DNA of 64,000 nucleotides, taken from assembly GCA_014549065.1 (NCBI GenBank), contig JACDOX010000052.1:3257893-3321892 (forward strand). The letters are read 5' to 3'. The position numbers and the translations under genes were made by a program. The notes under the pieces were generated by a model that saw only the letters and a program-made list of their open reading frames with translations, did not search any database and was not told the DNA's origin. Of this stretch, positions 11,701-26,700 are shown one piece after another (the first letter of the stretch is position 1; every line of letters begins with the position of its first letter). The DNA comes from Cardinalis cardinalis (Eukaryota; Chordata; Aves; Passeriformes; Cardinalidae).

Positions 11701-14700
11701 ATATTCAAAGCAGACATACTTTACAAAACTATTTAAATAGGTTTCTAGTTAAGAGTTCTTCAGGGCTTCTTAAGAATTGCAGCCCAGATTCAAAATAGAT
11801 TCAAGGAAGAGTGAAGTGCAGTGCACAGAATATATATGTCTGTTGTCAAGTGTAATCCAGAAAACTGTGGGTAACCCTGCAGTATTTGAGATTTCATAAC
11901 AATGAAAAAAAAAATGTCCTTTGTAATTCCTGTCAATGAAATTGCTTATTTTGCCTTAGACCATTCAAAAAAATCTGTGGTGGTTGGCAGAATTTGGAAA
12001 AGTACAATTTAATATTAAGGTGTGTATTTTTGTCAAAGAGGTTAAATAACACGAGGGGAAAAAAAGAGTGATCTCCAAATACTATTCTAGGATGAAAAAT
12101 AAATTAATAATATGCANATGGTAACAGATGACTTGCTGGTACTTGAAAGTTGAACCAGTATGAGAAGACCATTTGGGAACCCTAAAACCACAAAACCAGC
12201 ACTTGAAATAAAGTATTTTAAAGAAATAAATTGGCCTTTTAGACATTATGCTTGATGCTTACAATCCCAGGAAGGAATAAAGCTAGTGTTTTCTTAAGAT
12301 AATTATTGTAATCATATTTTCCCTAATCTCGACAGGTTAATCAAAAAGGCATTTTTTGAAAATTGGAAACACGTAAAAACCATGTTTAGGTAACTAAGAT
12401 GACCACTAATTCCAGGTAGCAGTTTTAAGTACAAATATTTATGGTATAAAAGTTTGCTTTTCCATTTCCTTACCACACAGACATCTGCCTGTTTACAAGA
12501 ACATGTAGGGCTAATTAACAGTTCAAGCTGGGACCGAAGTTTCTCATCATCACCCAAAACCTGATTAAATTTCTTCACAAAATCTTGTGCTTTCCCAGGA
12601 TCTGGAAGGTTTTCTGTATGGTTAAAAACAGTTTAATGTGAGATAAATCTGCAACTTCAGCAGGCCAAGATTCACAGAAATACAGTTTCCAGGAATGCTG
12701 TAATAGTTTATAGAATGTTTATNGAAAATCATTAACACTTACTTGCTATGGTCATCAGCTTTCCAAACATGGCCGCACTGTTTGCTTCTGACTGAGGACA
12801 ACAGGAAAAACAGACAAACAAATCAGCAATACCTCCTTTATAAAATATACCTTTAAGCTGATCTGTTAGTTCTTCTGCAGCACTACTTTCTACTTCTGAA
12901 TCTTCTGTTTTATGTTTTTGTTTTAAGAATAGATACTAGAATAGTGTAACTATCATTAGCAGCTACTACACAGAATNGCGAAAAAAATCTTCTTGTAACA
13001 TCAAAGAATTCCAAAAATTCATTAATTCACGTAACAGGTCAAAATAATGAAAAAGTCCCCAGTATCCCCAAGAACAGAAAATTCCCACAAGNCCACTCTC
13101 TCACCAAAACCTCAAAGCAATGTCCTTCTATTTCAAATTTCTACTAGTAAAATTCCAGAACAAATACTTAAAAACTTGTTTTTTTCTAACCAATGAAGAA
13201 ATCATGTTACAACATATTCCATTCCATTTTCAAAATCTCTTAGAAAGTGCGAAAGAAAAAAGGTCTGTCAAAAGCGAACAAAAATCTTTGAAACTTTTAA
13301 AACTTGTTTCAAACCTCTTGAGCAGTACTATGAAAAAATGATCAACAGAAGGAGGTCATATACCTTCAAGCATTACAAAAAGCAACTTTACTTCATGAGA
13401 ATGGAATGTTGTCTACATACAGAAATCAACAAATAATGAAGTTACATTAAATCAATAATACAGTATTAAACTCCCCCCAGTAGATCCGTCCCATAGATNC
13501 ACTGGATAAAGTATAAATATTTTCAAAACCGTACAGTGGGCTGCTTATGCAAATCCAGCAATTCTCGCACATGACTCCTTAGCATGTTCTGGCACTTCCA
13601 CATCTCATTCAGTGCTCTGCAAAAATGGGAAACAAGAAAAGAAAAGCTTCTTTATGACAAAAAATGCTGGATGTTTTAATAAACAAGATTGTTAATTTAT
13701 TTATCTTGGAAGTGCAACACAACACCTATTAGGCACAATCAAAACCTACCAAATATTAAAAATAAGTGTTGCAAACAAGGAGAACTGATTTTCTCTTTTG
13801 ACAGGACATCATCTCTCTTATTCTTCTAGGAGCAATTTAACATATGCAGGACACCTGTAGTATTTCTTACAACAACTCAAAAAACAGTCCACCATCAACC
13901 AGAATTCAGTTACAGACACCTTCATCATGGTTCCTAATACAGAGCAAACCTAAAAGTCATCACTTGCACACTTTTAAGTCTGCATGAAAATGAATGGATA
14001 AACCCACTCTTCTCAAATATCATGGGACCCTCTTGTCTAATGGATGTGTCAGGTTTGTATATAAAAGGGAAAAGTTTTCAAAGACTATGCTACTTGCAAA
14101 CAATGTTAAGCATCCATTAGCTGTGTTTTTACTATAATACAAGCAAGATAACAGAGATGTTAGAAAAGCCTAAGAAAGCAAGCATTTGTTGAATAGAAAC
14201 TATACTTACTTGACAGCATTTGGATCCAAGCTAGCATACAAATAGTACAAGCACTTCATTCGCTCTTCTGTTTCCAAATTGTGTGGAACAAGATACTGAG
14301 CAAAGATTTTCTCTACCAGTAATCTGCAGGAAAAGAAGAAAAAAAAGTAGAGAAATCACTACTGTACATTCAAACAATACCTTCAGGTATTCAAACCTTC
14401 AGGTATTCAAACAATACCTTCCAGACAAGCTGANAAAACAAGATATAGCAGAAGTCATTAAAACCAGATTTTTCAACAAAGAAAGAAGACAAAAAAATAG
14501 TGGCATTTTTCTTAGCTGTAAAGACTCCTTCCACTACTGATAGAAAGNTTAGCAAGAACAGCTCCTTGAGAGCTTTTCCACGTTCTTTCCCTTTCACCTC
14601 TAAGAGGGAGCAATCTGTCACCATCCAAATTCTCCTTGTCTTTAGGANCTGAGATTCTCCCTTTGTTTATTCTAATATATTGAAGAACACTGACAGTGAA

Positions 14701-17700
14701 AATCTCAAATAAAGGAGAAAGAATACAAGAATATAACTCAAAGGGGAGGAAAAGTAAAAATCTGAAGTATCCTTGAAAGAATGGTTAAAATTGAACTGCA
14801 ATACTTGAGNATCTACTCATTCTAATACAGAAACTAAAACTCAACACTAAAAAGGTGGAGATGAAGGAACACCACAACATATACAATTTAAGGGGCAAAA
14901 GGCAAACTGAGAACAAACCAATCCAGCAAAAACAATCTCCAATTATCTTTTTTAAATACACATTTGAAGTTTTACATTAAATANCAACTTCGAACGACAA
15001 AATACAAGTGAGTAGTTCATCTAATTATAGCCCCCNAAAAAAAGAACATTCAAATGTTAATTCAATTCATACTCATGAAAGCTGTGCACACTGTTCAGCA
15101 ATACAACTTGATACTTATTGACAAATACTGTGTGTGTTTGAGTTTTAAAACCTTTTCACTATGTACCAGTCCACTGGTACTAGCAAGAACTCTGTGAGTG
15201 TCTTGTACAGAAACCACAGTAGCACAGATCAAACACACCTTATTTCTGCTCACACAGCTTATTTTTGTTGAAAGAAAATTCCAAGAGACATGATGGCAAG
15301 ACAGAGGAATAAAAGGATGACCTTGAGTATGGATACAACTGTATCAAGACAGCCCATTGGTATTAAAGAAAACTTGGCTTTGTCTCTTTAAATGTACACT
15401 TTCCTACTAATGACTCCAAGAACTATATTGTTTGGGGAACAGGATCTTCAGAGCTCAAAGGACTCCATCTGTTTAACACACTAGGAGATGGGAGGCATGA
15501 GAGCTCTAANCAATTTATGAACATTGCTCTAGTCCATGTCTCGATACATACATGTTCTAGAAAAGCATTCAATACAAATGGAACAACTGCATCATCCCTT
15601 CCCTGGTCCCTGCTGGTGAGGGTCAAGATTTACAAAATGGGAATAACTGTCAGACACTGTGAAGAAAGTGACTGGCTAGCATAACTATAGCTGGTAACAG
15701 GGCACTGTTTCAAATGTGGTTGTTTCACTCCATTCCCTGTATATTTATTGTAAAACAAAGAAGCTCAGAGAATACATGAGAGGCAGCTCTTATGGTCAGA
15801 AGTTTTCAGTCTTGAGCAGACATGCAAATCAACAGCCAAGCAACAACAGAAACATTATAAAAGTGAGCAAGTTATCTATGTGTAGAAAAAAATCTGTTCT
15901 ATTCCACTTCATGCCTGAACTCTGTGTGATATTGCACTATTATCTCCTGAAAGAAATAGTGTTATCCCATGCACCCTGAGGAAAATACTCCAAGGTTCAG
16001 AGCTGTCCACTGCTACTTTTTATCCTCTTTGCTGCATTACTGANGGAAAATAGGCCAGAGCTGGCTAATTTTGGTCTATGCTTGCTTGTATGTTTAAAGG
16101 ATTGAACAGATCTTTTATGTCTTAAAAGATCATAGCATTTCTACATCTCTTCAGGTGCTAAATCTCTAAAATCCTGACAAGTGCACAAACACATTTATCC
16201 CTCCGCTGAGATCAGGAAACCAACCCAATGGTGTCATTGAGCAAGAACTTAACTGTCAGCCTTGAAGACTAGTATCATTTGAATTAAAATTTAGAGTATC
16301 AAACTGACCTAGAACATCAAAAATCAAGCCACCAATCTTTCTGTGCGGACACAGAGAAAACAAACAGGATACAATCCATGCCTCCTTATGAAAAAGCTAG
16401 TTTCAATAGCGTAATCAGGGTTTCTGAAATCACATCAGAGAAAGAAACTCAGCTTTGATGACACACTCTTCCCTTAAAATTCCCTGCCTCATTTATATCT
16501 GCCCATCCAAGTGTTCTGCTTTTGATTGAGCAGAAATACAGAAAACATCTGCCCCATTCACTATACAACCGATTCATTCTCTGTCCACTATCAAACCTGT
16601 GTACTGAAAATGAGATGTAAACATGGTAGAAAAACCNGAAACCTCTCAATGCAAACTAAAGTATATTTTCACATATATGCTGAATTAGCTTTGTATAAAT
16701 CATGTGAAGACTTCCTGATTTTCAAAAAAGGTGCCTACTAATCAAATATGCCACTATGGCCCACTTACAATCCGCCAGATGAACAAAGCAAGAGCCTTCA
16801 CCACTGCAGTGCTTAAAAATTTAGTATCATAACTGGCAACTGAAGGAGGCTATTGGCCCATTCAGACTAGTCACCAAGGTAACAAAACNTTCTGAAGTAC
16901 CAGGCTGCATAAGCAAGGCGCTAAGAAACAGTGTAAAGAATTTTCAGAGTCCACCATACTAAAAATCTAGGCTGAAATTCTGCCTTTGTGTGGTATCANA
17001 GCTTCTCTCTTCCTGAAAAACTATTAATAATCTTCTAAAATCTTGGCCAAAATACTTTTTTCGACACCAAAATAGTATTTCAAAAAATCAAAGGGACTGA
17101 GTGACAAAACACAGACAAATCAAATGTGAAAGCACCCCTGATGTTTCTTCAGCTTTTGGTCTACCTANAGGTCCATATACCAAAAGGAGAGATCTGTGCA
17201 TGTACTGTGGTGTGGACACACATAACACTCACAGAGGACGGATTTTAACAGCCTGGCCTCTGGAAAGCAGTAAGGCAAACAACACCTGGCACAGTAAATG
17301 CCAGATTTAACAATGTTTTTCTTACACAGTAGTTAGTTAATGAAAATCATAGCTCTAGTTCCATCAGTATATAAAAATGAATCCATGAACAGATAATGAA
17401 ACAATTTTGAATATGCGCATACGTATCTTAATGATTAATTAAATACACCATACATCAACCCATAAATGCAGAATATAACAGCTTTCACAGGATAAGAACA
17501 TATTTTCAGATTATCTCATATCATTATACAATGTAAAGGAAGACTTAGATTGACTCACTTGTCATCAATGCTATTTTGATAATATATGTGCAAAAGTTTA
17601 TCCTTTATCCAGCTCACTTTCTCTGCAGCATCTTTTCCAGCCTCAGCATGAAGACAGTACTTCTTGTACAGCTGGGCAAGACCCATCATAGCTTCTTTTC

Positions 17701-20700
17701 TTACTCGCCACTTGAGAGGGGAGAAATTAAAGAAGTTGAGGAATTTGTTTTGGTAAATAAATAAATAAATAAACCATACAAAATACAGTAAAGATGTAGA
17801 AGCATGAANGACAAAATAGCCACTTTCTGATCTCCTATATTTAGACACTTCAAAAGCTGAAAAATGCTGTTTGAAGCCTCTAGATGAAAATTTGCAAAGC
17901 CTGTGTAAGGGTTTTTTTGCCAGTACTATGCAGATTAAATACTGTCAGTACCCAGGACTTCAGTTCTTCTCTGCGCCGAGCATAAAAAATCCGGGAGCTA
18001 GCCAGCAGAAAAGAAGTTAAGTACAGCCTAACATGTATGCCTGAATAAGTGTCTTACTGAGTCAGGATTTGGAAGGCTTATCTATTCAGAGACAGGCACC
18101 AGGTAAGTGGCAGATTTCTTTCTTCCCACTGCCTTACACCATCTCATAGCACCCTTGCCTAGACACGGGAGATCTGGAGCCTAGGCCAAGCCAAACCTGC
18201 CAGGCTTGAGCTCTTAGGCCACGTTCCAGGACAGTGGGAGAGGCCCATTTTGCTGAAGCCTTGAAGCAATTGCTCTAAGACTGGAGGGATTGAGGAAAAA
18301 AACCCCAGAGTACAATAGCTACAGGAGGAGTTCATGGGTTCTCCATCTTGCTTTTTGTGGTCATACTTTATCCTCTCAAACAAGTAACAAATATCCCATT
18401 ATTAAACAATTTAACAGACAAGACCCATAAGCCATCCTGCGGTGATTCATGTGAGGAATCATACCAAAACTGACTTCAGGATTAATGTAGGCAGCATAGT
18501 GTCTCATGCTGAATGATTTACACAGCAAACCTCAGAAGACACTTGTGTTTTCCCACATCATTTAGAAGAAATGCATTAAATTTGAACTGAAAGAGATAAT
18601 TTCTTTCAGAACACACTAGGTATCACTTTTGGCCTTGAACTCCCAAGGACTAACAATGCTCAGATCATTTCAGCCTATGAAGCACAAATGTAGATACTAT
18701 TATTCATACTGTAACTTCCTCAATCTTGTTAAACTGAAGGCTTGACTCAATACCACTGAGGTACTGCACATTCAATTTCTTAATAGTTTTACTGAAGGAT
18801 TTCCTTTTCTTGAAGGGCAAAGAAATGACAAATCTTAATATGGCTCATGTCACCACAAGACACCACTAGCTGTTGGAGTAGGTTATAACAATAAGATGGA
18901 AAGAATAAACTTGCGTTTTGTTACTTGTTGTATTTCTTAAGTGACAGATGAGTCAAGATAGTAATGACTTTGCTAGAACATAATACAGTAATAGCTATAA
19001 ATAGATGTTGTTATTATTTAACTTTTCCGCAGAAATTTGTTCACTCCTCTTACAATTTAAAGCACATTTTAAAGAAAAGAAAGGCCTGAAAGGGAAACAN
19101 TTTCAGAAAAGTGGTAATATTTTTCTGCATTCAGATATACCCTTCCAATGCTGATGATAGCTTCATCAGATCTCTTATATGAGACAGGAATGATGGATGG
19201 CAAAACTCGTCAGAAGAAAACAAAAAATGACGTCTAGAAATGATTCAAGAAATTTAAGCCTAAAATGTGGGAGTGACAAGGAGGTACAAAAGTAAGGAGG
19301 TTTGGATTGCAAACAGAATTCTGATTAGTGAAATAGCTGTAGAGTAGATCTCAGAGCATGTAGAAAGCCAGTTGCAGTGACAACAGGAGACACTGGACCA
19401 AACCACTTAGAGAATGTTTTGAACACCATGGAAGCAAGTCACTGAATAGGAGATACATGTAGGGAGGAAAAAAAAGAGTAAAACACTTCTGAGAATTAAA
19501 GCTGAAACAGCAAAAAACATAAAAAGGAATGTAATAATCAGTTTCAAAGGCAGCATACATAAACACAGCTAACAGAATTACTACCCTGATTCAATTAACA
19601 GAAGAATTTTGANAACCTTAGCTTCCTTGGTTGACCAATGTAACTAAATTCCTCCACTGATGACTGTTGGGCTGAGTTTTGAAAAAAAAATTGCTATTGA
19701 AAATTCAAAACAATCCCTTACCCATTAGAATAACTTTAATAGACACCTTACAATAGTTCTCCTTTATCTGGAAAAAAGCCACAATTGTTTTCAGTACAGT
19801 TAAAACTAACACACATGCAGAAAAATGCATAAAGAGGAACCAAAAATGGGTGTATGATTCTATGGCTCCTCACTCTATGACTTTTGACTTCAAGCTGATG
19901 ATGTGCAAGTCAGTTCTTATGAAGGGTCTGAGTCTCTACTCCATAAAGACTGTTNGGAGAAATGCCAAAAAAGTCAGCTGTCAAAACTCTAAGTCTTAAC
20001 TTCTCCAGTTTTTATGATTATTCCAGTATTATGGATAAGAGTATTTTCGTTATTTGTTTTTAAAATGTCTCCTAATTATTCTGAAAAGTGAAGATGCTGG
20101 AAAGACCTTTGAAACACTGTTCCAAACAAGCTTTCCTAAGAACAATTATTACCAAAGACGAGATTTCAGTTTTTGGGGAGCATGTTACCAGAGTTACTTT
20201 TCCATGTGGAGCAATAAAAATGGATTTGAAAACTACCAGTGGAAGTGGGGTTTGTTAATTTGTTTTAAAATTTGTTGTTTTTTAAATAGTTACAATCATC
20301 ATGCAAATGTCTATTTAGATCAAATCAGCTACGGACATTCCTTTAAAAAATTAAGTAGTGTCTTTTAGCCCGAAACTTTCACTCTAGGAAGTGTTTAGAC
20401 TATCTTTACCAATACAGTGTCAATTACAATATGGTCAGGAGAAAAAAACCAGATCACTTAAATGGTGATCCAGTTAGCATGATTTAATTTTTTTCCCTGC
20501 TTTATAAAGATAAGAGGCAGAACTGAAATGACAGGTTAGCACTTTACTTCAGCCTGTTGGATAAGCATTCTTTTCATAGTAATAGCAATACTCATTTGAG
20601 AGATGACTGCAGACCTAAAAAGATGAAGTCAAACTGATGAACCATCATTTAGGAGTTTGCAAAAGATGTGTCCAACAGATACCCAGCTACAAAGGGTAAA

Positions 20701-23700
20701 TGCAGCCAGCAAAATATAGAGCTCTTTTAAAGAAAAGGAGTGATTAAAATAGGTATAGTGCACTCAGCCTGGAATTGAGAAAATCCTACATAGAAAACAA
20801 AGATAGTTACATGGACATTATCAGCGCTCCTCTCCCAAACTAGAGAGAAATCCTAAAAATGATTTTTAAAAAACAGATGAAAGTTTACAAATCCCTGATC
20901 TTCATTCTACAGCAATAACTATATTTACCAACACATCCTATATTGCTAAGGTCTACTTCAAATGCTAAGTATTTGTTGTAGTCATTTCTAGTCAGTGCTC
21001 AATTTTATTTTCCCCTCAGGATATACCTTCATTAAAGCTCTCTCCAGAGATTTTTATAAGAGAAACATCATGTACAGACAAAGTTATTCTTCACTGATCA
21101 CCTGAAAAAGCACCTAACCTTGAAATACAACATATCAAACCTACAACTGGTGGGAAATGACTTAGTCTAACATACGAGGAACATTACATGCCACCACACT
21201 GATTTAAAGCCCCACAAAAAAAGACATAGCACTGTAGAAATCAGTATTACAGCTGCGCAGTAATAGCTGACTGCCTCTTACTGACAGCAGCATACTAAAG
21301 GAAAACAGAGAGACACTGGTGAAGACAGAGTAACAATCATCCCCTTNTCACTAGGGGTAAGTCCCAGTGCAAAGTGGTGGCTATACAAAAAGTTTTTAGA
21401 TCTCATAAACAAACTTTTGGACATGTTTAGTGGCTGAAAAAGAAGGAAGGTGATCTTGATCACTTCTGAGAAACATGCAATGTCAAGNTGCAAGTACAGC
21501 TAATTGAAGAGCTGCTTTATAATAGTGAACATACTCAAAATCACTATTTCTCTGTGCAAAGATGACATTCTTTTCAAAAGCAATTATAGTAACATTCTCA
21601 CTTAAGAGGAGAAAAAAAAAAAGTAAAATTAGAAAAAACAGCTAGAATGACATAGCCTTTCTATAGCCTATCAAAAAATGACAATAATAAGGAAAAAAAA
21701 AAAATCAACACAGCTACATTGCAAAGAGAAGTCTGCTATTAGGCATCACTCTCCAAAGAGCACGGAGCCACTTCCAAAAAAATGTAAACAGGAAATAGTA
21801 TAAACTCTGGCAAATTGAAAGTAAATCCTTGANGAAGCATGGGCAACAGTTTCAAAATGAAGTTACTAAAAGCATACTAACTAAACATCTCCACCAAAGA
21901 CTGCAGAAGCAGGAAGCCTTCCAGATCCTTTCTGTATGGCTGAGAGACAAACAGATTTATTCCAGGAGAGGTCTGAAGAGATTTCTTAAAGTATCATTAA
22001 GAGACATTTNAAAAAAATTAATAAAGCAAGCAGGAAGAAAAATATCAAGATTTTGTAATCTTAATTACAAAACGTGGTAACCCATCTATGACTTTTACGA
22101 GAATTATATACCAAATNCTAATTATTCTATTATTGCAATCTGTCCATAAGCAGATTGAAGACAGCAAATGTGAAAGAAACCAAAGGGTGTGAAGAGGAAC
22201 AATGTGCCTCTCAAAAGAACATCTGATTTGGAATGGGCAAACAGGCTGAAATGGAACAGTAATGATAACAAAGAGCTGACACTACTGAAAAGTAAGTCAG
22301 AAATGTGTCTATGAACTTTACATAATGGGAAGTTTTATCTAAGAAAAAGTAACTTTAAGCAGATCCAGAAGTCCCTCAGTAAAACGCATTAGGATCCCAA
22401 AAAATTTCCAACAAAGCCTCGTACCAGAGGGCCTTAAAATAAAAATTCTGCTGTGAATTAATTATCAACTAAAACATAGGGGGAAATAGCTGGAAATAAA
22501 TGACTGATTTTCACAATGAAGGAACAAAATAAACCTGTAGATGAAGTCAGAAAGGAATCTCTGACATTTAACATATGAAAACTTATTACAAAATTAACTG
22601 AACAGTGGGTGTAAAATCAGTGCGTGTAAAATTTACTGAGGTAGTCAGATGTAACATAATCAAGAATTGCAGAAAAATGTCATGCTACTGAATTGTTACA
22701 GTATGAAACGGAAGAAATTCAGATTAAGGATAGGTTTTCCCACCAGCATTAACTCTGCATGTACAGTATCTGGCAGTATACCACCTGAAGTTATTAAAGA
22801 AAAACGCTGACGTTAACATGAACGTTTTCCAAATCTGTCAGCTCAGGGCTCAGAAATAGCACAAGAGACAGACAGAATGTTTCAGAATAAGAAAAAAAAT
22901 TATTATCAAGTATGTAACAAGGTGCAAACTCTGAATGCCATTCAAAATCAGATGTTCTGGTGAGTAGCACGTTGCTCCTAAGTCTGGTCACCTTAGTTCC
23001 AACACAACAGAGAACACCCCGACAAGAAGGATCAGCAGTATGTAACAATCAATTTGTGTGGAAGTTAATCAGGTGATTCTTTAGAATAGAAAAGAAAGAC
23101 TTAGAGAAGATACGGTATTCATATTTATTAAATATAAATGAGTCAAAGAATATTCATTGTTTTATGTAATCCAAGATCTATGAGATACCAAATCAAACGA
23201 TCAGACAAGTTAAAAGCAAACAAATGAAGTTGTTTTTCCCAAACAGGCATTAAACTTTAATTTACTGATGCATATGCCATNGAGGCTTATAAAGTACAAA
23301 TAAATTCAAGAAAGAACTTGATAAATACATGGAATAATGTTCTGTTGAAAGTTATTACGAGCATAGGCCAGCAGACTTAAGAAATCCTTAAATCACAAAT
23401 CCAAAGCTGATGACTGTGAGAATTATAATGGGTTATAGCGACCTTTGGCTTAAATATGTGCGACCATTCTTATGTTCTTACAATGTAACTGTTTATCACA
23501 AGTCAATGACCCTATATGCTTGACAACATTTGATTGATGCCACCATAATATGGAATTTTTATTAAGATGTTCTTGTAAGAAATCTTCCATGACTATTCCT
23601 GTTAATAGTCAACTCTGAAGATTCTCTGATTCCGTGGCTCCAGGTTTTTTTAATTTTACTTTTAGTGAAGTATATTAGAAGCAGGTCATTGCTGAAAACA

Positions 23701-26700
23701 CACTATTAACACACTTACCCGTTTGTCCAGCGTTCTTTCCCTCACAAAGCCAAGCAGCTGGTCATTGACCAAAGAGAGATCTCTCTTGCCCGCAGTGATA
23801 ATTGTAACAATAACATCATGTCGAATGGCTTCTTCTGGGTCGTGTGATCTAACCTTCAAATATTCTGTCATGAGCAGAAACAATAAGAAGCTTGGCTTTT
23901 TTATGTAGGTGTGATGTATTCTGATTTATTACTAATGTTTAATCAATTAAATGTCTCATATATCACAACCATCTATTAAATATAGAGCCACCGACAGGAA
24001 ACATCTGTTCCACTGTTTTCTATGTTAAAGTTTTATAAAACAATTAGGTAACTGTAAATATGAGAAGAATATAGGAGTGATAACTTTTATGATAACATCA
24101 TTTGCAAGAAGCAATAAAGTGAAATAAAGTTGACTAGAATATATTGTAAGTAAAGGGGGGGTGAGGGAATAAGAAGAAACAAAAAGAAGAAACTCTCATT
24201 CCCTAAGAGTGAAAAATGTGAATAATAAATCAGAAATACTGATAATTGTTGTAGAATAGCTTGCATCAAAAAACAACAGTATTTTCAGTTAAGCCTGAAA
24301 ATATTCTCATAGTTAATGTGATACTGTAGAGAAAGAAGAAACTTCATAGTTTAGATCAGCAAAAAGGCTTTTTTTGAGCTCAGTGGAACAGGGCAGTGGG
24401 GAACCTAGTGACTAGTTTTGAAAATAAGCCAGGGTGTCAAACCAATATTTGCTTTGCCTTACCCGAAGTTTCTTTAGAACTTGAAATTACTTTAGAATTC
24501 TATTCTAAAATGGGTAGCTTCTTCACTACTTACTCTTACAAAGTCCACACAAAGCCACACACTCCTCCTCTTTCTAATTACTAGCACTTATCTTCAACAG
24601 AAATCAACTATTCAGCAAACATCTCTTCCATCCCCCCTTATCAAGCACTGGACTCGGTACATTTCAGAACTACACTGCTATNTACAAAAATAGTTACACA
24701 GTCCCTTGCTCATTTTGTAGATTATTCTAAACCCCTGTATGAGCATCTCACCAGTGAGGTCTTTTGCTAAGTCTGGATGGTTCATTAAACAATGACTGGC
24801 GAATTTCACACTCTCTAATCTCACAGGGACATGGATATCATTGAACCTAGAGGGATAGAAGATAATGAATGTTAATTTTTAATTAGCCTTGCAAATCAGT
24901 ATTATTCTCTATGCAGTAACATGTGTTGATAGTACGTTCTGTTAACTATTAGAATACTTTTATATGGCAAAATTAGAGAATATAANTGTTTTGAATTTNT
25001 CTCAATAACGTACCTCATACAAATATTTGTTATTTCTTGTGAAATTCAGTCAGGACTAAAATTAAAGAATTAATATGGTGTATGTAGATAAAATGTTGAC
25101 CCAAAGGATTTTGCCCACTGACTTCTGAACACAGGTCTCCATACAATGTCAATTGTGTGTGTGCATGTACACANACACACAAAATTACAGAAATGTAAAC
25201 GGGCATCACCAGGAACCATTTGAAAATGTTCTTTTTTTAAAAGATTATAAACTTCCACATTTATGCAAAAGAAAGTATCTCTTCACTCAGAAAAGTAAAT
25301 GTCAAGCAAAACAGAGTTGCAGATACAGCTGAACAGTATGAAATTTCAGACAATGCTGACATAGCTGTTGTGTAAATTTTGCTATGCATACAACGCGCTG
25401 TCTGTCTATTATATGGCCATAGCTGATAGCAATATAGAAGCAGTCTTTCAGGCTTCTTCCCTCTAAAATATANCTGTATGCAGTCTTCTGCTTTGACGAT
25501 TTAATAAGGAACTTGTTCAAATATAAATAGTTACATCCTCTAGAAAGAAAATTNAAAATGCAATACTGTAAGAAAACAGAAAAAAGAACATCAAAAAAGA
25601 AGAGAAATTCAGAACTCCATCCCATTCCTCTTACCGCCCAAGAAAGCACTGCCAAAGAGGTCGATTTTGTGTGGCCAGATCAGAATCTTTGGAGCCAAAG
25701 AGTTTAGCCAGAAGTCGAACAACAGCCAAGCGTTCCTCTCCATCATTGCTCTAAGAATCAAAACATGAAAAAGGAACAGTAAATCATTATCTGTAATATC
25801 TTAGTCATAATTTTATTTCTGTTTTTTTAAACAGATTAAAAACTGAGTTTGAAAGTATTTCTGATAATCCTTGTTCTCTTTAATTATCTTACAGCATTCA
25901 TACGAGACAAAATATACAAATATACCTATTAAGCTAATGCATTACAGACACTGAAGAGATGGCTGTGCTTTTAAAGAACCTTCTTTTCAGCAATAAAAAC
26001 CCATACACAGTACTCTAATATACATCTGACAAAATAAAACAATGATTTGTTTTAAAACATTTTTAAGACTATTTTATGTGTGTGGAAAAGACACCAATTA
26101 AGATGTTATAAACACATATGCACTAATGAAAGCCACATGTAATTTCACCAAATACCTATTTCTTGGTTACTTTTGTTTGTTGCAACCATAGCCTACATGT
26201 ACATCCACACATGCAAAATTATTTCTCTTGTCCACTTACAATCTCAGGAAAGACAAACGGCTTTTTAATTAAAACCCCCACAGACTTCCAAAACAGGATA
26301 AATTAACTGTTTTCAAGGATTCNAATCAGTCNNCTAACTTATTAGCTAACAATAACAAATCTGATAAAATATTAGGAAATACTTCCCCTATTATTAAAGC
26401 ATTATTTTATAAAAGAAAATTCTGCAAATCAATACTGAAGCTTACACATTTGCATTTCATAAGATAAGCCAACCACAGCCTAATTACTTTATAAATNTTG
26501 AGTGCAATCCAAAGATTAAATACATAAAGCTTTTGCATTAGACTGCATTAATTTATCATGATAATGATTATATATATTTTGTGTGCATAATACATGTTTG
26601 CAAGCACAATAAGCACATAATTGCATACTAATTTCCAATATCCTTTCTTTAGTATTATAATTACCTTCAAAATAAAGCAATAAATACAGAATTTTTATTC

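Larger units (their letters stand above)
2703..14209 (-). other. PDS5A: remaining short introns of the 3' half visible here (introns 12-24 except 18)
   Basis: Introns between the coding exons of this span: 13617-14209, 12792-13534, 12614-12742, 11528-12473, 10711-11411, 9689-10604, 5625-6774, 5194-5465, 4523-5124, 3800-4385, 3415-3675 and 2703-3209. They are AT-rich and hold nothing beyond the repeats listed separately (poly(A) at 5417-5460, AC run at 2741). Confidence 0.85.
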
